DNA from: Sandarakinorhabdus sp.
Lineage (GTDB): Bacteria > Pseudomonadota > Alphaproteobacteria > Sphingomonadales > Sphingomonadaceae
Assembly (NCBI GenBank): GCA_020693225.1
Contig: JAIMJL010000001.1
Location: 8,182 to 41,603, forward strand
Length of the DNA stretch: 33,422 nucleotides
Direction of reading: 5' to 3'
Positions within the stretch are counted from its first letter, which is position 1; each line of letters opens with the position of its first letter. The translations under genes and the position numbers were made by a program. The notes below the pieces were generated by a model. That model worked only from the letters and a program-made list of their open reading frames with translations. It ran no database searches and had not been told where the DNA came from. Shown in pieces: positions 1 to 8,929 of the stretch.

Positions 1-1782
1 TTGATGGCCGCCCACCAGGCGATGCAGGCTGGCAGACTGGAGGCGGCCAGGGACGGCTTGGTCAAGTTGCTCCAATTGAATCCTGCAATGGGGCAGGCCT
101 GGCACCTTCTGGCACTTGTGGAACGGCGACGCGATGATACGGCCGCTGCTCGATCGGCATTTTCCAGGGCACTGGCATTGCTGCCAAAGGATCCGCAAGT
201 CCATAATAACATGGGAAATTTTCATGACGCGCAAGGGGATGCGCAGTCTGCCCTTGCCAGCTACGCGCGTGCCATTGTCCTAAAGCCTGACTTTTCCGAT
301 GCGCATATGAACCAAGGAATTGTGGCCCTTCGCATGGGCAAGGTCCAGCTTGCCATACGGTCGCTGGAGCAAGCCACGGCCAGCAACCCCCGACTGGCAA
401 AAGCGTGGCTGGTCCTTGGCCAGGCCTTCATGGCAGAGGATCGGCTGCGTGAGGCAGCTGCTGCGGTTGACCGGGCACTGGCGATCGACGGATCCTCGGC
501 ATCGGCGCTGGCGGCCCGAGCCATTATCGCAGCCGATCGGGGCGAGGCGGACGCCACCGCCCGCTTTCGCCGGGCCCGTGCCGTCAATCCCGATGATCGC
601 GGCCTGCTGCTGCGCACAACAGCCGCGCAGATTGCAGATGGGGACTCATCTGCACTGGATAGCTTGCAGGCTGCAGTGGTTGCGACGCCAGACTGGATCG
701 AAGGTCAGAGGGTGCTGGCGAAGGCTCGCTTTGAGGCAGGCGAAGGTGTGCAGGCGCTTTCGGTGCTGGAAAATGCTATAGCCGCGGAGCCGACGAATGC
801 CGACTTGTGGATGACATTGCTTCATCTGGAAGGTGCAGTGCGTCCGGCGACCGAGATGCTGGACCGCGTCCGGGCAGCGCGGAAATCGCTTGGCGAACGC
901 GTCACTCTTGATGTTGCCGAAGCCGAATTCGCCTTGCGGGCGGGATTGCCCGAACTGGCGACACCGCTGTTGAGCAAGGCGCGAGGCTTTGCGGATATGG
1001 AGGCGGCAACGGCACTGGCTCTTGGCAGTGTGGCAGCCCGCGTGGCCATCCGCATGCGGGACCCCGGCCAAGCAGCCAAAATTCTGCTGGCGGTGCGGAC
1101 CGAGCTCCCCGTTTTGCGCTGGAACATGGGACTTTGGGCACACACGGAGACCGCCTGGCGGATGATGGGCGACAGCCAGCATGGCTGGCTGATCAATCAC
1201 CCTGGCCTGTGGGCAACGCACGAACTGGCCTTGCCCGATCCGGATCGGCTGGCAGATTGCCTGCGGGGCCTGCACAAGCGCAAGGCACATCCTCTGGATC
1301 AATCTTTACGCGGCGGATCACAAACCGAGGGAACATTGTTCTTGCGTGACGATCCGGCCATCGCAGCATTGAAAGCTGCAATCACGCAAGCCGTGGCTGA
1401 CCACGTTGCTGCCCTTCCAGAACCCATTGAAGGGCATCCGACCCTCGATGCCACACGCCTGAGGGCGCAATGGCGCTTTGCCGGGTCCTGGTCGGTCAGA
1501 CTGTCCGGGGCCGGCTTTCATGTTGCCCATATGCACCCGGAAGGCTGGCTTTCATCGGCCTTGTATGTAGCGTTGCCGGAGCTGGACGGCGAGGAGGGTT
1601 GGCTTGCGCTTGGCGAGCCCCCCGAAGAATTGGCCGCCGGACTTACGCCACTGGCGATGGTCAGGCCAAAGGCCGGGCGGCTGGTGCTTTTTCCATCCTG
1701 GCTATGGCATGGAACACGTCCGTTTCCCGCTGGCGAACGGCTGACTGTAGCCTTCGATATCGCGGTAGATCGGGCCAACTGA
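1..1782 (+). CDS. TPR protein with C-terminal 2OG-Fe(II) oxygenase-like domain
   Basis: The frame is open from the window's first base (TTG then ATG), so the true start may lie outside and the gene may be 5'-partial. The first ~165 residues are tandem tetratricopeptide repeats, and helical, TPR-like sequence continues to about residue 400. The last ~130 residues look like the putative 2OG-Fe(II) oxygenase family Pfam calls 2OG-FeII_Oxy_5: an HMHPEG motif (H510, H512), then SSALYVALPE, then RLVLFPSWLWHGTRPF with H570 and R573. These are the expected iron and 2-oxoglutarate ligands. There is no signal peptide in the visible part, so the protein is probably cytoplasmic. The substrate is unknown. 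It is convergent with a TonB-dependent receptor, beyond which lies a second TPR protein with a different hydroxylase domain. The family call is fairly secure; catalytic activity is inferred. Confidence 0.82.
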   Translation: MMAAHQAMQAGRLEAARDGLVKLLQLNPAMGQAWHLLALVERRRDDTAAARSAFSRALALLPKDPQVHNNMGNFHDAQGDAQSALASYARAIVLKPDFSDAHMNQGIVALRMGKVQLAIRSLEQATASNPRLAKAWLVLGQAFMAEDRLREAAAAVDRALAIDGSSASALAARAIIAADRGEADATARFRRARAVNPDDRGLLLRTTAAQIADGDSSALDSLQAAVVATPDWIEGQRVLAKARFEAGEGVQALSVLENAIAAEPTNADLWMTLLHLEGAVRPATEMLDRVRAARKSLGERVTLDVAEAEFALRAGLPELATPLLSKARGFADMEAATALALGSVAARVAIRMRDPGQAAKILLAVRTELPVLRWNMGLWAHTETAWRMMGDSQHGWLINHPGLWATHELALPDPDRLADCLRGLHKRKAHPLDQSLRGGSQTEGTLFLRDDPAIAALKAAITQAVADHVAALPEPIEGHPTLDATRLRAQWRFAGSWSVRLSGAGFHVAHMHPEGWLSSALYVALPELDGEEGWLALGEPPEELAAGLTPLAMVRPKAGRLVLFPSWLWHGTRPFPAGERLTVAFDIAVDRAN

Positions 1783-1809
1783 CCTCGGAGTGGCGGCAAC
1801 ACCGGCGGC

Positions 1810-1914
1810 TAGAGCGAGTCTCGTTCTGATTGCATCAGAACGGCCGCTCTATCTTCTTGTTTTTCCGACTGGGTTTCCAATTTTGGTGATTCCGCCAGAT
1901 CGGAACATGCTCTG
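1810..1914 (+). repeat. 105-bp MITE-like element, copy A
   Basis: This is the most diverged of four 105-bp copies, with 12 differences from the copy at 27525 by hand alignment. It begins TAGAGCGAGTCTCG and ends ACATGCTCTG, so the final A has become G. Hairpin 1 (CGTTCTGAT-TGC-ATCAGAACG inside AGAGCG/CGCTCT) is intact. Hairpin 2 is partly decayed. It lies 27 bp after the stop of the TPR/oxygenase gene and 64 bp from the stop of the convergent receptor gene. Confidence 0.9.
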
Positions 1915-1920
1915 GTCAGC

Positions 1921-1956
1921 AACAGAAAAGGGGCGGACGCTTGCGCGCCCGCCCCC
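1921..1956 (-). terminator. Rho-independent terminator of the TonB receptor gene
   Basis: On the minus strand, 23 bp past the receptor's TAA, a stem of GGGGCGG/CCGCCCC (arms 1949-1955 and 1930-1936, with inner CGC/GCG pairing) is followed by TTTTCTGTT. This is a standard intrinsic terminator. Confidence 0.7.
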
Positions 1957-1978
1957 TCTCAAGTCAGAAATTCGCGGG

Positions 1979-4861
1979 TTAGAACTTGACGTTCGCCCCA
2001 ACGAAGAACCGGCGACCGAGGACGTCATAGGTCGTCGGGTAGGTGTTCGCCTGTTCGTTGTTCAGGTCCGACAGCAGCGGCGGGGTACGATCGCCGATGT
2101 TGTTGATCCCGAAGGTCGCGCGGAAGTTTTCGTTGATGTCAAAGCCAGCCGACACATCGAAAGTGACATAGGACGGCAGACGATTTTGCCAAACGACGTC
2201 GTTGGCAGAACCATCATCATCCGCGCCGCTCAGATAGTTGGCGCGCACCTGCAAGGTGGCAGGACCCGTCAACCAGCTGACCGAGGCATTGCCGCGCCAC
2301 TTCGAATACGGCGCACCGCAGGTGGCACCGAACTTGCCCTCGCACTCAGTGATGAGGTCGGGGATCGAAGCGATGGCGTTGAAGGTATACTCCAGCAGGT
2401 AGGTGCCCGACACGCGGAAGTTCAGCCGCGAATCTTCTGCGCCCATCACACCGAAGCCCAGGGGAACGCCATAGCGGAGCTCGAAGTCAACACCGCGCGT
2501 CTTGAAGAAGCCGGCGTTGGCAGCCGTGTTCTGCAGACGATCCACTTCGTAGCTGATCGCGTCGCGCGGGATCAGGCTGCAGAAGCTGCGATCGAAAGGC
2601 TGATAGTTGTTTTCAGCCGTCCCGAAGCAGGCGTCGCGGATATTGGTTGCACCGAGCGAAGCCAGGATCGCATTCTCCACCTTGATGTCATAATAATCGA
2701 CGGTGAGGGACAGACCCGGCGCAAAGCTGGGCTGGATGACCGTGCCGATGGAGAAGGTATCGGACGTTTCGGCTTCGAGTTCCGGGTTACCACCGAAGAT
2801 CGCGCGGATCTGTGAGTTGCCCGACCCGAACTGGGTACCAACCAGGCTGGCCGGAACGCCATTGTCACGGCAGCTCTGGTTCAGCGTTGCATTGGTCAGG
2901 GCAGCAGACGAGCGGCAATAGTCAACGAAGCCCGGGAAGCCTTCCGATTGACCCGCGAACAGATTGTTCACGGTAGGCGCCCGGATGGAACGCTGATAAC
3001 CGCCGCGGATGGTGATGTCAGGGATCGGCGCCCAGAGAGCGCCGGCCGCCCAGGTGAACACGCCACCGGTGTTGTTGCTGTAGTCAGAGTAGCGGGCAGC
3101 GCCATTCACTTCGAGACGATGTGCGAAGGGCGCATCGGCAACGATCGGAACGTTAATTTCGCCGAACACTTCCTTCACATTATAACCACCAGCGGTCGGC
3201 TGGCCACCATTGAAGCCGACAACATCGCCCGAAGAGAGGATGAAGTCAGGCTTGAACGCGCCGTAAGACGAACGCCATTCCACCCCGACGGCCAGACCAA
3301 CCGAGTCGGCACCGAGGCCGAGGTTGAAAAGATTGCCGTTGGTAATCGCGGCGTTGAACACCTGCTCGGTGATTTCCGTGGCGTTCTTGGTGTCAACAGC
3401 AACGAACGCAGCAGACGCTGCATCCATGGCACCCGCACCGAAGATGTTGGCCGGAGCGCAACCGGATGCGGAGCCGGTCGGGCAGCCTGCAACAGCCTGG
3501 GCAAAGCGGCTGCGCGACACGTTGCCGAATTGCTCTTCCAGCGTGGTGGTGCGAGCGTAGGTGTAATAGGTATCATAGGCCCAATCGCCGCTGATTTCAC
3601 CGCGTGCACCGATCAGGGTGCGGAACGCCTGGCGTTCGTTGGAGGAAATGCGCGGACCAACTTCTTCCATACGGCGACCGATGCTCAAGGTCACGAAGCC
3701 ATCATTGGGGGCATCAACATAGGTGTTGCTGGTGAGCGTCTGCACCTGATTGGCGTCGATGGTTGCAAAGGCAGCGCGCGTTGCAGCGCTCAGGAAGGCA
3801 TTGTTCGCCGAAATGCGGAAGTTTCCGGAAATTGGCGTGGATGCCAGCTGGGTTGGCACGCGATTGTTCACATAAGCCAGCTCGGTGTAGACATCGAGGT
3901 GATCATTGACTTCGAAATGCGCGCTGGCACCCAGCAACCAACGCTCTTGCGGCAGCTGCAGATAGTTGTCCGGCGCGTAGTTGAAGGCATCGGTTGCACC
4001 AGAGTAAGCGCGCGTGTCTCCACCTACGAGGAACAGGTTGTTGCCGGCACGGACAGGATCCGGATAGGCGCCAGTGAAGAAGGCGCGACCAACCTGATAG
4101 CGGGTGCCCGGGACAGACCCGGAACCACCATAGAAAAATCCGCCTTCGAAATCGTCGGAAATTGTCCGGCGAGAGAATTCGCGAGCGCCTTGCAGGATCG
4201 CATCCCGCTTGGTGTAGTTGACGTAGACTGTGGCATTGCCGCGACCGTCGGCAAAGTTGCCGCCGATGGCAACGTTGGTGGAGAAGGTGCCACCATCGCC
4301 CTTGCCGGTGATCCGGTAGGACGCGTCGGCATCGACGCCTTCGAAATTCTGCTTCAGGGTGAAGTTGACGACGCCGGCGACGGCATCGGAACCGTAAATG
4401 GCCGAACGACCGCCCGTGAGGATGTCGACGCGCTCGATCAGGCCGGCCGGGATGGTGTTCAAATCGACGACCTGCGTCACGTCATAGCTGAACCAGCGGC
4501 GGCCGTTGACGAGCACGAGGGTGCGGTTCGCACCGAGGCCACGAAGGTCGAGCAGCGCAGCGCCGTCTCCAGGGTTGTTGGACTGGCCGGCGGTTGACGG
4601 ATAGACTTGCGGCATTTCGTAGAGGATTTCCTCGACGTTGACCGCACCCTTCAGGGCGATTTCCTCGGCGCCAACAATGGCGACCGGCGCATTGCCTTCC
4701 AGATCGGGGCGGGCAATCCGCGAGCCGGTCACGATGATGCTTTCGGCTTCCGGCGCAGCGGCCGTCGTCTGGGCCAGCGCTGCTGGGCCGGAAATCATCG
4801 CAAGCGACAATGCGAAGGTGGCGGCGGAGCATTGCAGCGCGGCCCGGTTGAATTTGGTCAT
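1979..4861 (-). CDS. TonB-dependent outer-membrane receptor
   Basis: 960 residues. I place the start at ATG 4861 because an AAGGAAGGA ribosome site lies just upstream and the protein then opens with a signal peptide (MTKFNRAALQ..., cleavage near ALAQ/TT); the frame stays open to 4927 but without such a site. A TonB box-like SIIVTGSRI follows. The plug domain has the LRGLGANRTLVLVNGRR and YGSDAVAGVVNF motifs. The remainder is a long beta-barrel ending RRFFVGANVKF, with the terminal Phe typical of outer-membrane proteins. The protein would take up a large or scarce substrate using TonB-ExbBD energy. The substrate cannot be told from sequence. No TonB, ExbB or FecIR-type regulator genes are nearby. 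Its neighbours on both sides are TPR proteins with 2OG-oxygenase-type domains. Expression probably starts in the 250-bp gap 4862-5111; a weak TTTACA-18-GATATC candidate is present there. Confidence 0.93.
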   Translation of the reverse strand: MTKFNRAALQCSAATFALSLAMISGPAALAQTTAAAPEAESIIVTGSRIARPDLEGNAPVAIVGAEEIALKGAVNVEEILYEMPQVYPSTAGQSNNPGDGAALLDLRGLGANRTLVLVNGRRWFSYDVTQVVDLNTIPAGLIERVDILTGGRSAIYGSDAVAGVVNFTLKQNFEGVDADASYRITGKGDGGTFSTNVAIGGNFADGRGNATVYVNYTKRDAILQGAREFSRRTISDDFEGGFFYGGSGSVPGTRYQVGRAFFTGAYPDPVRAGNNLFLVGGDTRAYSGATDAFNYAPDNYLQLPQERWLLGASAHFEVNDHLDVYTELAYVNNRVPTQLASTPISGNFRISANNAFLSAATRAAFATIDANQVQTLTSNTYVDAPNDGFVTLSIGRRMEEVGPRISSNERQAFRTLIGARGEISGDWAYDTYYTYARTTTLEEQFGNVSRSRFAQAVAGCPTGSASGCAPANIFGAGAMDAASAAFVAVDTKNATEITEQVFNAAITNGNLFNLGLGADSVGLAVGVEWRSSYGAFKPDFILSSGDVVGFNGGQPTAGGYNVKEVFGEINVPIVADAPFAHRLEVNGAARYSDYSNNTGGVFTWAAGALWAPIPDITIRGGYQRSIRAPTVNNLFAGQSEGFPGFVDYCRSSAALTNATLNQSCRDNGVPASLVGTQFGSGNSQIRAIFGGNPELEAETSDTFSIGTVIQPSFAPGLSLTVDYYDIKVENAILASLGATNIRDACFGTAENNYQPFDRSFCSLIPRDAISYEVDRLQNTAANAGFFKTRGVDFELRYGVPLGFGVMGAEDSRLNFRVSGTYLLEYTFNAIASIPDLITECEGKFGATCGAPYSKWRGNASVSWLTGPATLQVRANYLSGADDDGSANDVVWQNRLPSYVTFDVSAGFDINENFRATFGINNIGDRTPPLLSDLNNEQANTYPTTYDVLGRRFFVGANVKF

Positions 4862-5111
4862 GAATGTCAGTCCTTCCTTTGAGCGGTCAATATGCATTTC
4901 CGAGCGTCTGCCGCCCTTCCCCTGCACACATTGCCCGCCTGGTTTTCAGCTTTGCCCCGCCGAATCGCCCACTGAATGGGCCATTCCCACGCGACCAAAC
5001 CGTTCCGCCTTGGTGGCTTGCACCCGATATCGCCAAAAAGACACACGACTGTAAAGGAAGCGTTCGCGCCGCACGCGTAGTTGCCGGCGACCTGTTGCAG
5101 CGCGGCAACAG

Positions 5112-6383
5112 TTAGCCAAAGCCGCGAGCGGCCCCCATGGCTGGATAGTAAGCCCGAAGCATTTCCTGCTCGGCATCGCTGAGCCACGGGTTCCACACGT
5201 CAAAAATCAGCACCGCCCGCATGCTGTCGCTGTCGTTCCGAGCTTCATGTTCGATACTGTCATCAAAGACAAAGGCCTCGCCCTCCTGCCATTCGCGCGT
5301 TTCCGATCCGACATGAAAGCTGCAGCCCTCCGGCACAACCAGCGCGAGGTGGCAAATGGATCGACAATTTGTCACGCCCGTGTGCGGCGGAATATGACTG
5401 GCTGGCTTCAGCAGGGAAAAGAATGCCGTTGGCGCCTTTCCGGGGATATCACATAGCGGCAGCGCCTCCAGGATGCGGGCCGTTTCCGGACAGGCCGCGC
5501 ATGCCGCATCCTGTCGAACACCATCCTTCCAGAGATACCAGGCGCTCCAGCGATCCGAATTGTTCAGTTCAGCCCACTGGTTTTCCGGAACGCCCGGCGC
5601 AATCGCCACATAGGGCCGGAAGCCCGCGCCGTCGGCCGCCAGCAACGCTTTCAGCTCCGACCGGATTGTCGGGGCAGCAGCTTCCAGAGTTTCGAGCCAG
5701 GCAAAGTGCCTGCGGGCAAAAAACTCGTCTGCCGGCAGCTTTGGGATCAGCAGATCGGTCGGCTCCGGCACATAAATGCGCCGCTTGCCCAGCAATCGGT
5801 CGATCCCGTGCTCAACGCGCGCGGTGGCCCCTTCGGGATGGCGCGCGCGAACACCCTCCAGCGCCGGGGCAATGCGATCGGCAATCCGCGCAGCCGATGC
5901 CGAAACCATGGCTGTTGCATGGGCCAGAATTGCGGCCAGGGGCGCCGGTCGATCCGGTCCAGGGGGAGTTGTCTTCAACACTGCTTGCCACACCGGCACG
6001 GCGTCCATGCCGAGTGTCTCCAGCGCCTGCGCCTTCCTGATCAATGCCGGCACGAGATAGGGATCGCGAACCAGAGCGGCATCCAGAAACCCAAGTTCGC
6101 CATTGCGGTCACCCAGCGTGCGCGCTGCATCAGCTTGGTTCAGCCGGATCTGTGCCACTTCGGGCGCTTGGGCCGCCGCCTTCGCCAGAATTTCGGCAGC
6201 AGCAACCGGATCGCCGCTGTTGAGCGTAGCCAGCCCAAGCGAATTGAGCGCACGCGCATGGCCCGGATCAAGCGCCACGATCCGCTGCAGTGCCGCCAGA
6301 GCCGCGCTACCGTCACCGCGTCCACGCGCTGCGTCGGCTTCGGCGAAAAGGGCTGCTATCGCGGGCGGATCGACAGCTGTCAT
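5112..6383 (-). CDS. TPR protein with aspartyl/asparaginyl beta-hydroxylase domain
   Basis: 423 residues. The N-terminal ~130 residues are TPR repeats (NSLGLATLNSGDPVAAAEIL and following). The C-terminal ~170 residues are an aspartyl/asparaginyl beta-hydroxylase domain (Asp_Arg_Hydrox): PPHTGVTNCR (H334, R341), H345, FDDSIEHEARN (H379) and R389. This closely follows the core of human AspH, whose iron ligands are H679 and H725, so the domain appears catalytically complete. The family hydroxylates Asp or Asn side chains with Fe(II), O2 and 2-oxoglutarate. No signal peptide is seen. Its ATG overlaps the stop of the upstream M23 peptidase gene (ATGA), which suggests translational coupling. A 7-bp hairpin (GTTGCCG/CGGCAAC) follows the stop but has no T-run. 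The substrate is unknown. Confidence 0.88.
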   Translation of the reverse strand: MTAVDPPAIAALFAEADAARGRGDGSAALAALQRIVALDPGHARALNSLGLATLNSGDPVAAAEILAKAAAQAPEVAQIRLNQADAARTLGDRNGELGFLDAALVRDPYLVPALIRKAQALETLGMDAVPVWQAVLKTTPPGPDRPAPLAAILAHATAMVSASAARIADRIAPALEGVRARHPEGATARVEHGIDRLLGKRRIYVPEPTDLLIPKLPADEFFARRHFAWLETLEAAAPTIRSELKALLAADGAGFRPYVAIAPGVPENQWAELNNSDRWSAWYLWKDGVRQDAACAACPETARILEALPLCDIPGKAPTAFFSLLKPASHIPPHTGVTNCRSICHLALVVPEGCSFHVGSETREWQEGEAFVFDDSIEHEARNDSDSMRAVLIFDVWNPWLSDAEQEMLRAYYPAMGAARGFG

Positions 6384-7231
6384 GGCAGCATCAGCTTGGG
6401 ATCGAGCCGAACCTCGTCCAGCGCGCCGGCCATTCCTGGCCGCACCAGGCTCATGCCCCAGTGCAGGTGCGGCCCGGTTGATCGACCGGTGGTGCCGATC
6501 GCGCCCAGCCGGTCACCGCGCTTCACGACATCTCCCGGCTTCACGGCGATGCTGCTCAGGTGCAGATAGGTGGTCACAAGGCCGGCGCCGTGATCGAGCA
6601 TCACCACATTGCCCTCAAGCAATAGTGGCCCGGTCGCCACGCGAACAATGCCAGCGGCCGGCGCCACAACGGACGTACCGGTGGGCGCGGCAACGTCCAG
6701 CCCGGAATGCGGTGCGCGCGGCAACCCGCCATAAACTCGCTGGGAGCCATAAACACCCGTTTCGCGGCCCATGGCGGGAACCATGAAGGCCTGCTTCCAG
6801 CCACTGGCATCCTTCGGACCCGCCGCAGCGGCCCATTTGCCCGCCCGCATGATCGCCACCTCACGCTCGCGGCGCGCCACCCATTCGGGCGAAGGCGTAT
6901 CGGTTACGCCGAGAGCAGGCAGCCGCTGGATGCGATAGCTGCGCGGCGCGATGGCGATGGACTTTTCCGCGCCACCGAATGTCTTGAGGGTAAGGCTTCC
7001 GGTGGCATCGCGCCCGATGCCGACAAGATAGCGCCCCGGCTCTGCCGCCGGGAGTGCCACACCATCGACCTTGAGGCCGCCGTCTCCGGGCGGGACGCTC
7101 ACCACCAGCAGCCCGCCGGGGATGGCGCGTCCCGACACCTGCAAGCCCGGTGCCGGGGATTGGGGCACCGAAGATTGGGCAATGGCCTGGGTTGCCAGCA
7201 AGGCCAGCAACACCGCTGAACGGAGGATCAC
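6380..7231 (-). CDS. M23 (LytM-type) metallopeptidase, secreted
   Basis: 283 residues starting at GTG 7231, in a GTGA overlap with the stop of the DUF2093 gene. A short signal peptide (cleavage near AIAQ/SS) is followed by a ~150-residue beta-rich region and then a C-terminal peptidase M23 domain. All zinc and catalytic positions are present: HSGLD (H175, D179), H224 in TYLHL, and HLH (H255/H257). It should therefore be an active periplasmic peptidoglycan endopeptidase rather than a degenerate EnvC/NlpD-type activator. The protein ends directly after the domain (LDPKLMLP). It is the third gene of the xseA leftward series and overlaps the hydroxylase gene that follows. Confidence 0.92.
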   Translation of the reverse strand: MILRSAVLLALLATQAIAQSSVPQSPAPGLQVSGRAIPGGLLVVSVPPGDGGLKVDGVALPAAEPGRYLVGIGRDATGSLTLKTFGGAEKSIAIAPRSYRIQRLPALGVTDTPSPEWVARREREVAIMRAGKWAAAAGPKDASGWKQAFMVPAMGRETGVYGSQRVYGGLPRAPHSGLDVAAPTGTSVVAPAAGIVRVATGPLLLEGNVVMLDHGAGLVTTYLHLSSIAVKPGDVVKRGDRLGAIGTTGRSTGPHLHWGMSLVRPGMAGALDEVRLDPKLMLP

Positions 7232-7446
7232 AACAGACCTTTGGCTTTCATTTCGCCATGCCTCTGCACGGCGGCTTCTGCGCTGGCATAGGCTTCCTGC
7301 AACTCATGGCTCCAGTAGCGCAGCGATTGCAGCGGGATGCGGGCGCCGGTTGTGGCGCACACCACATGATCGCCATCTGCCAGCACCTTGAAGCTGCCCG
7401 ACAGATATTTCAGCCGCGCCTGGCGGCCGCCGGTAAAGTTCAGCAT
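7228..7446 (-). CDS. DUF2093 family small protein
   Basis: 72 residues starting at ATG 7446, which is preceded by a GGAGAA ribosome site; the frame is open further upstream but that part overlaps xseA. The core (KYLSGSFKVLADGDHVVCA, TTGARIPLQSLRYWS, QEAYASAEAA) matches the small alphaproteobacterial DUF2093 family. Its function is unknown. The gene lies 37 bp after xseA, a neighbourhood I recall as common in alphaproteobacteria. It overlaps the next gene by GTGA. Confidence 0.85.
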   Translation of the reverse strand: MLNFTGGRQARLKYLSGSFKVLADGDHVVCATTGARIPLQSLRYWSHELQEAYASAEAAVQRHGEMKAKGLL

Positions 7447-7483
7447 GGGCGTTCTCCGGATTGCACGTGCATCACCTCTTGCA

Positions 7484-8848
7484 TCAGAATAAGCGCCCCT
7501 GGGAAGGGGACGGCACGGCCTTGTCAACCTGTGCCGCGATCGTTCCGTCGGCAAAGCGCAGGCGCAGCGACTGGGCCCGGCGCGCCTGATCGGCCGCTGT
7601 CAGCAACCCGCCGGTGGCGTCGGTCACGATCGCAAAGCCGCGCTTCAAGGTGGCATCGGGCGACAGGCTGTCTGCCAGCCGGGTCACGGCCTGCAGCGCC
7701 TGCCCGCTGGCCTGTATCCGAGCCCGCAGCAGAGCCGGATTGGGCGTGACGCGCGGATTGGCGAGCCTTGCGCGTTCTCGGGCAATGGCCTGCTCCAGCA
7801 TGCGCACCGACAAACGCGCCGTCACGCGCTCCAGCCGGCCGCGCTGAAGGGCGGCGCTGGCCTTCAGGGCGCGGCCCAGCCGGTCGCCGGCGTCATCCAG
7901 ACGCTGCCGGGGCAAACCGACAAGGGCAGCGGGGCGCGGCAGCCGCAGACCGCCCAGCCGCTCGCGCGCCTGCAACCGCCCGCGCCGCTCGGCGCGCTGG
8001 CTGCGCAAGCCGAAATCGGCAAGGGTTTCCAGCAGCTCCGCGCGCACCGGCACGGCCATTTCGGCGGCCGCCGTGGGCGTTGGTGCCCGCAAGCCGGCGG
8101 CAAAATCGATCAGGGTTGTATCGGTTTCATGGCCCACCGCGGAAATCAGCGGGATGGCGCTTGCAGCCGCCGCGCGAACCACATTTTCCGCATTGAAGGC
8201 GGCCAGATCCTCGATCGAACCGCCGCCGCGCGCCACGATCAGCAGATCGGGCCGCCGGGCGGGTGGCAGGGCATTGAAACCGGCAATGGCGCGGGCGATG
8301 GCATCGGCTGCGGCATCGCCCTGCACGGGAACCGGCCACAGCGTGACGCGGCGAGGGAAACGGTCTGCCAGCCGATGGAGGATATCGCGGATCACGGCCC
8401 CGGTTGGCGAGGTGATGATGCCGATGTGGGTTGGCAGATAGGGCCTTTTCGGCTTGCGGTCGGCCGCAAAAAGGCCCTCCGCCTCCAGCCGCGCCTTGCG
8501 CTCGGCAATTTGCGCCAGCAAGGCGCCGACGCCGGCAACCTCCAGCCGCTCGACCACCACCTGATATTTCGAGCGGCCGGGAAAAGTGGTCAATTTGCCC
8601 AGCGCAATCACTTCCAGCCCATCTTCCGGCCGGAATCGGAGTGCGCCCGCCAATCCTTTCCACATCACCGCATCCATCGCGGCATCGGCATCTTTCAAAG
8701 TGAAATAGAGGTGACCGGACGAGTGGCGCTTGAAGCCGGAAATCTCGCCGCGCACCTTTACCAGCCCGAACGCCGCCTCGATACTGCGCTTCAGCGCCTG
8801 CGAAAGCTCGGAAACCGAAAGCTCGGGAAGATTGGGTGCGGTTGCCAT
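7484..8848 (-). CDS. xseA: exodeoxyribonuclease VII large subunit
   Basis: 454 residues, about the length of E. coli XseA. The N-terminal OB-fold (LSVSELSQALKRSIE, VRGEISGFKRHSSGHLYFTL) binds single-stranded DNA. The catalytic domain carries the family motifs GIITSPTGAVIRDI, RGGGSIEDL, GHETD and RAPTPTAAAE, and a long helical segment with a small C-terminal domain follows. With XseB (not in this window) it degrades ssDNA bidirectionally to oligonucleotides during mismatch and recombination repair. The ATG at 8848 has only a weak ribosome site. It is divergent from purD across 81 bp and heads the leftward series. Confidence 0.97.
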   Translation of the reverse strand: MATAPNLPELSVSELSQALKRSIEAAFGLVKVRGEISGFKRHSSGHLYFTLKDADAAMDAVMWKGLAGALRFRPEDGLEVIALGKLTTFPGRSKYQVVVERLEVAGVGALLAQIAERKARLEAEGLFAADRKPKRPYLPTHIGIITSPTGAVIRDILHRLADRFPRRVTLWPVPVQGDAAADAIARAIAGFNALPPARRPDLLIVARGGGSIEDLAAFNAENVVRAAAASAIPLISAVGHETDTTLIDFAAGLRAPTPTAAAEMAVPVRAELLETLADFGLRSQRAERRGRLQARERLGGLRLPRPAALVGLPRQRLDDAGDRLGRALKASAALQRGRLERVTARLSVRMLEQAIARERARLANPRVTPNPALLRARIQASGQALQAVTRLADSLSPDATLKRGFAIVTDATGGLLTAADQARRAQSLRLRFADGTIAAQVDKAVPSPSQGRLF

Positions 8849-8929
8849 GGCTTGATCCGGATAGACGCCGCAAGTCGCTGCGCCAAGAGTGCTTTCCCTG
8901 ACAGGCGGGGCTGACTAAGGACAGACCCC

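Noticed and set aside
2948-4597. Long open frame antisense to the TonB receptor
   Set aside because: The translation has no family motif, and the opposite strand encodes a clear receptor. Long antisense frames are expected in GC-rich coding DNA. The same applies to antisense frames within pheT (19732-21759), the protease (12718-13917) and the acyl-CoA ligase (28287-29738).
4862-5111. Possible small gene in the largest gap
   Set aside because: The open frames here have no ribosome site or recognisable protein. The gap best fits a 5' regulatory region for the receptor, with a weak TTTACA-18-GATATC candidate only.
5089-5112. Terminator after the TPR-hydroxylase gene
   Set aside because: The GTTGCCG/CGGCAAC stem has a 16-base loop and no T-run, so it is too weak to call.
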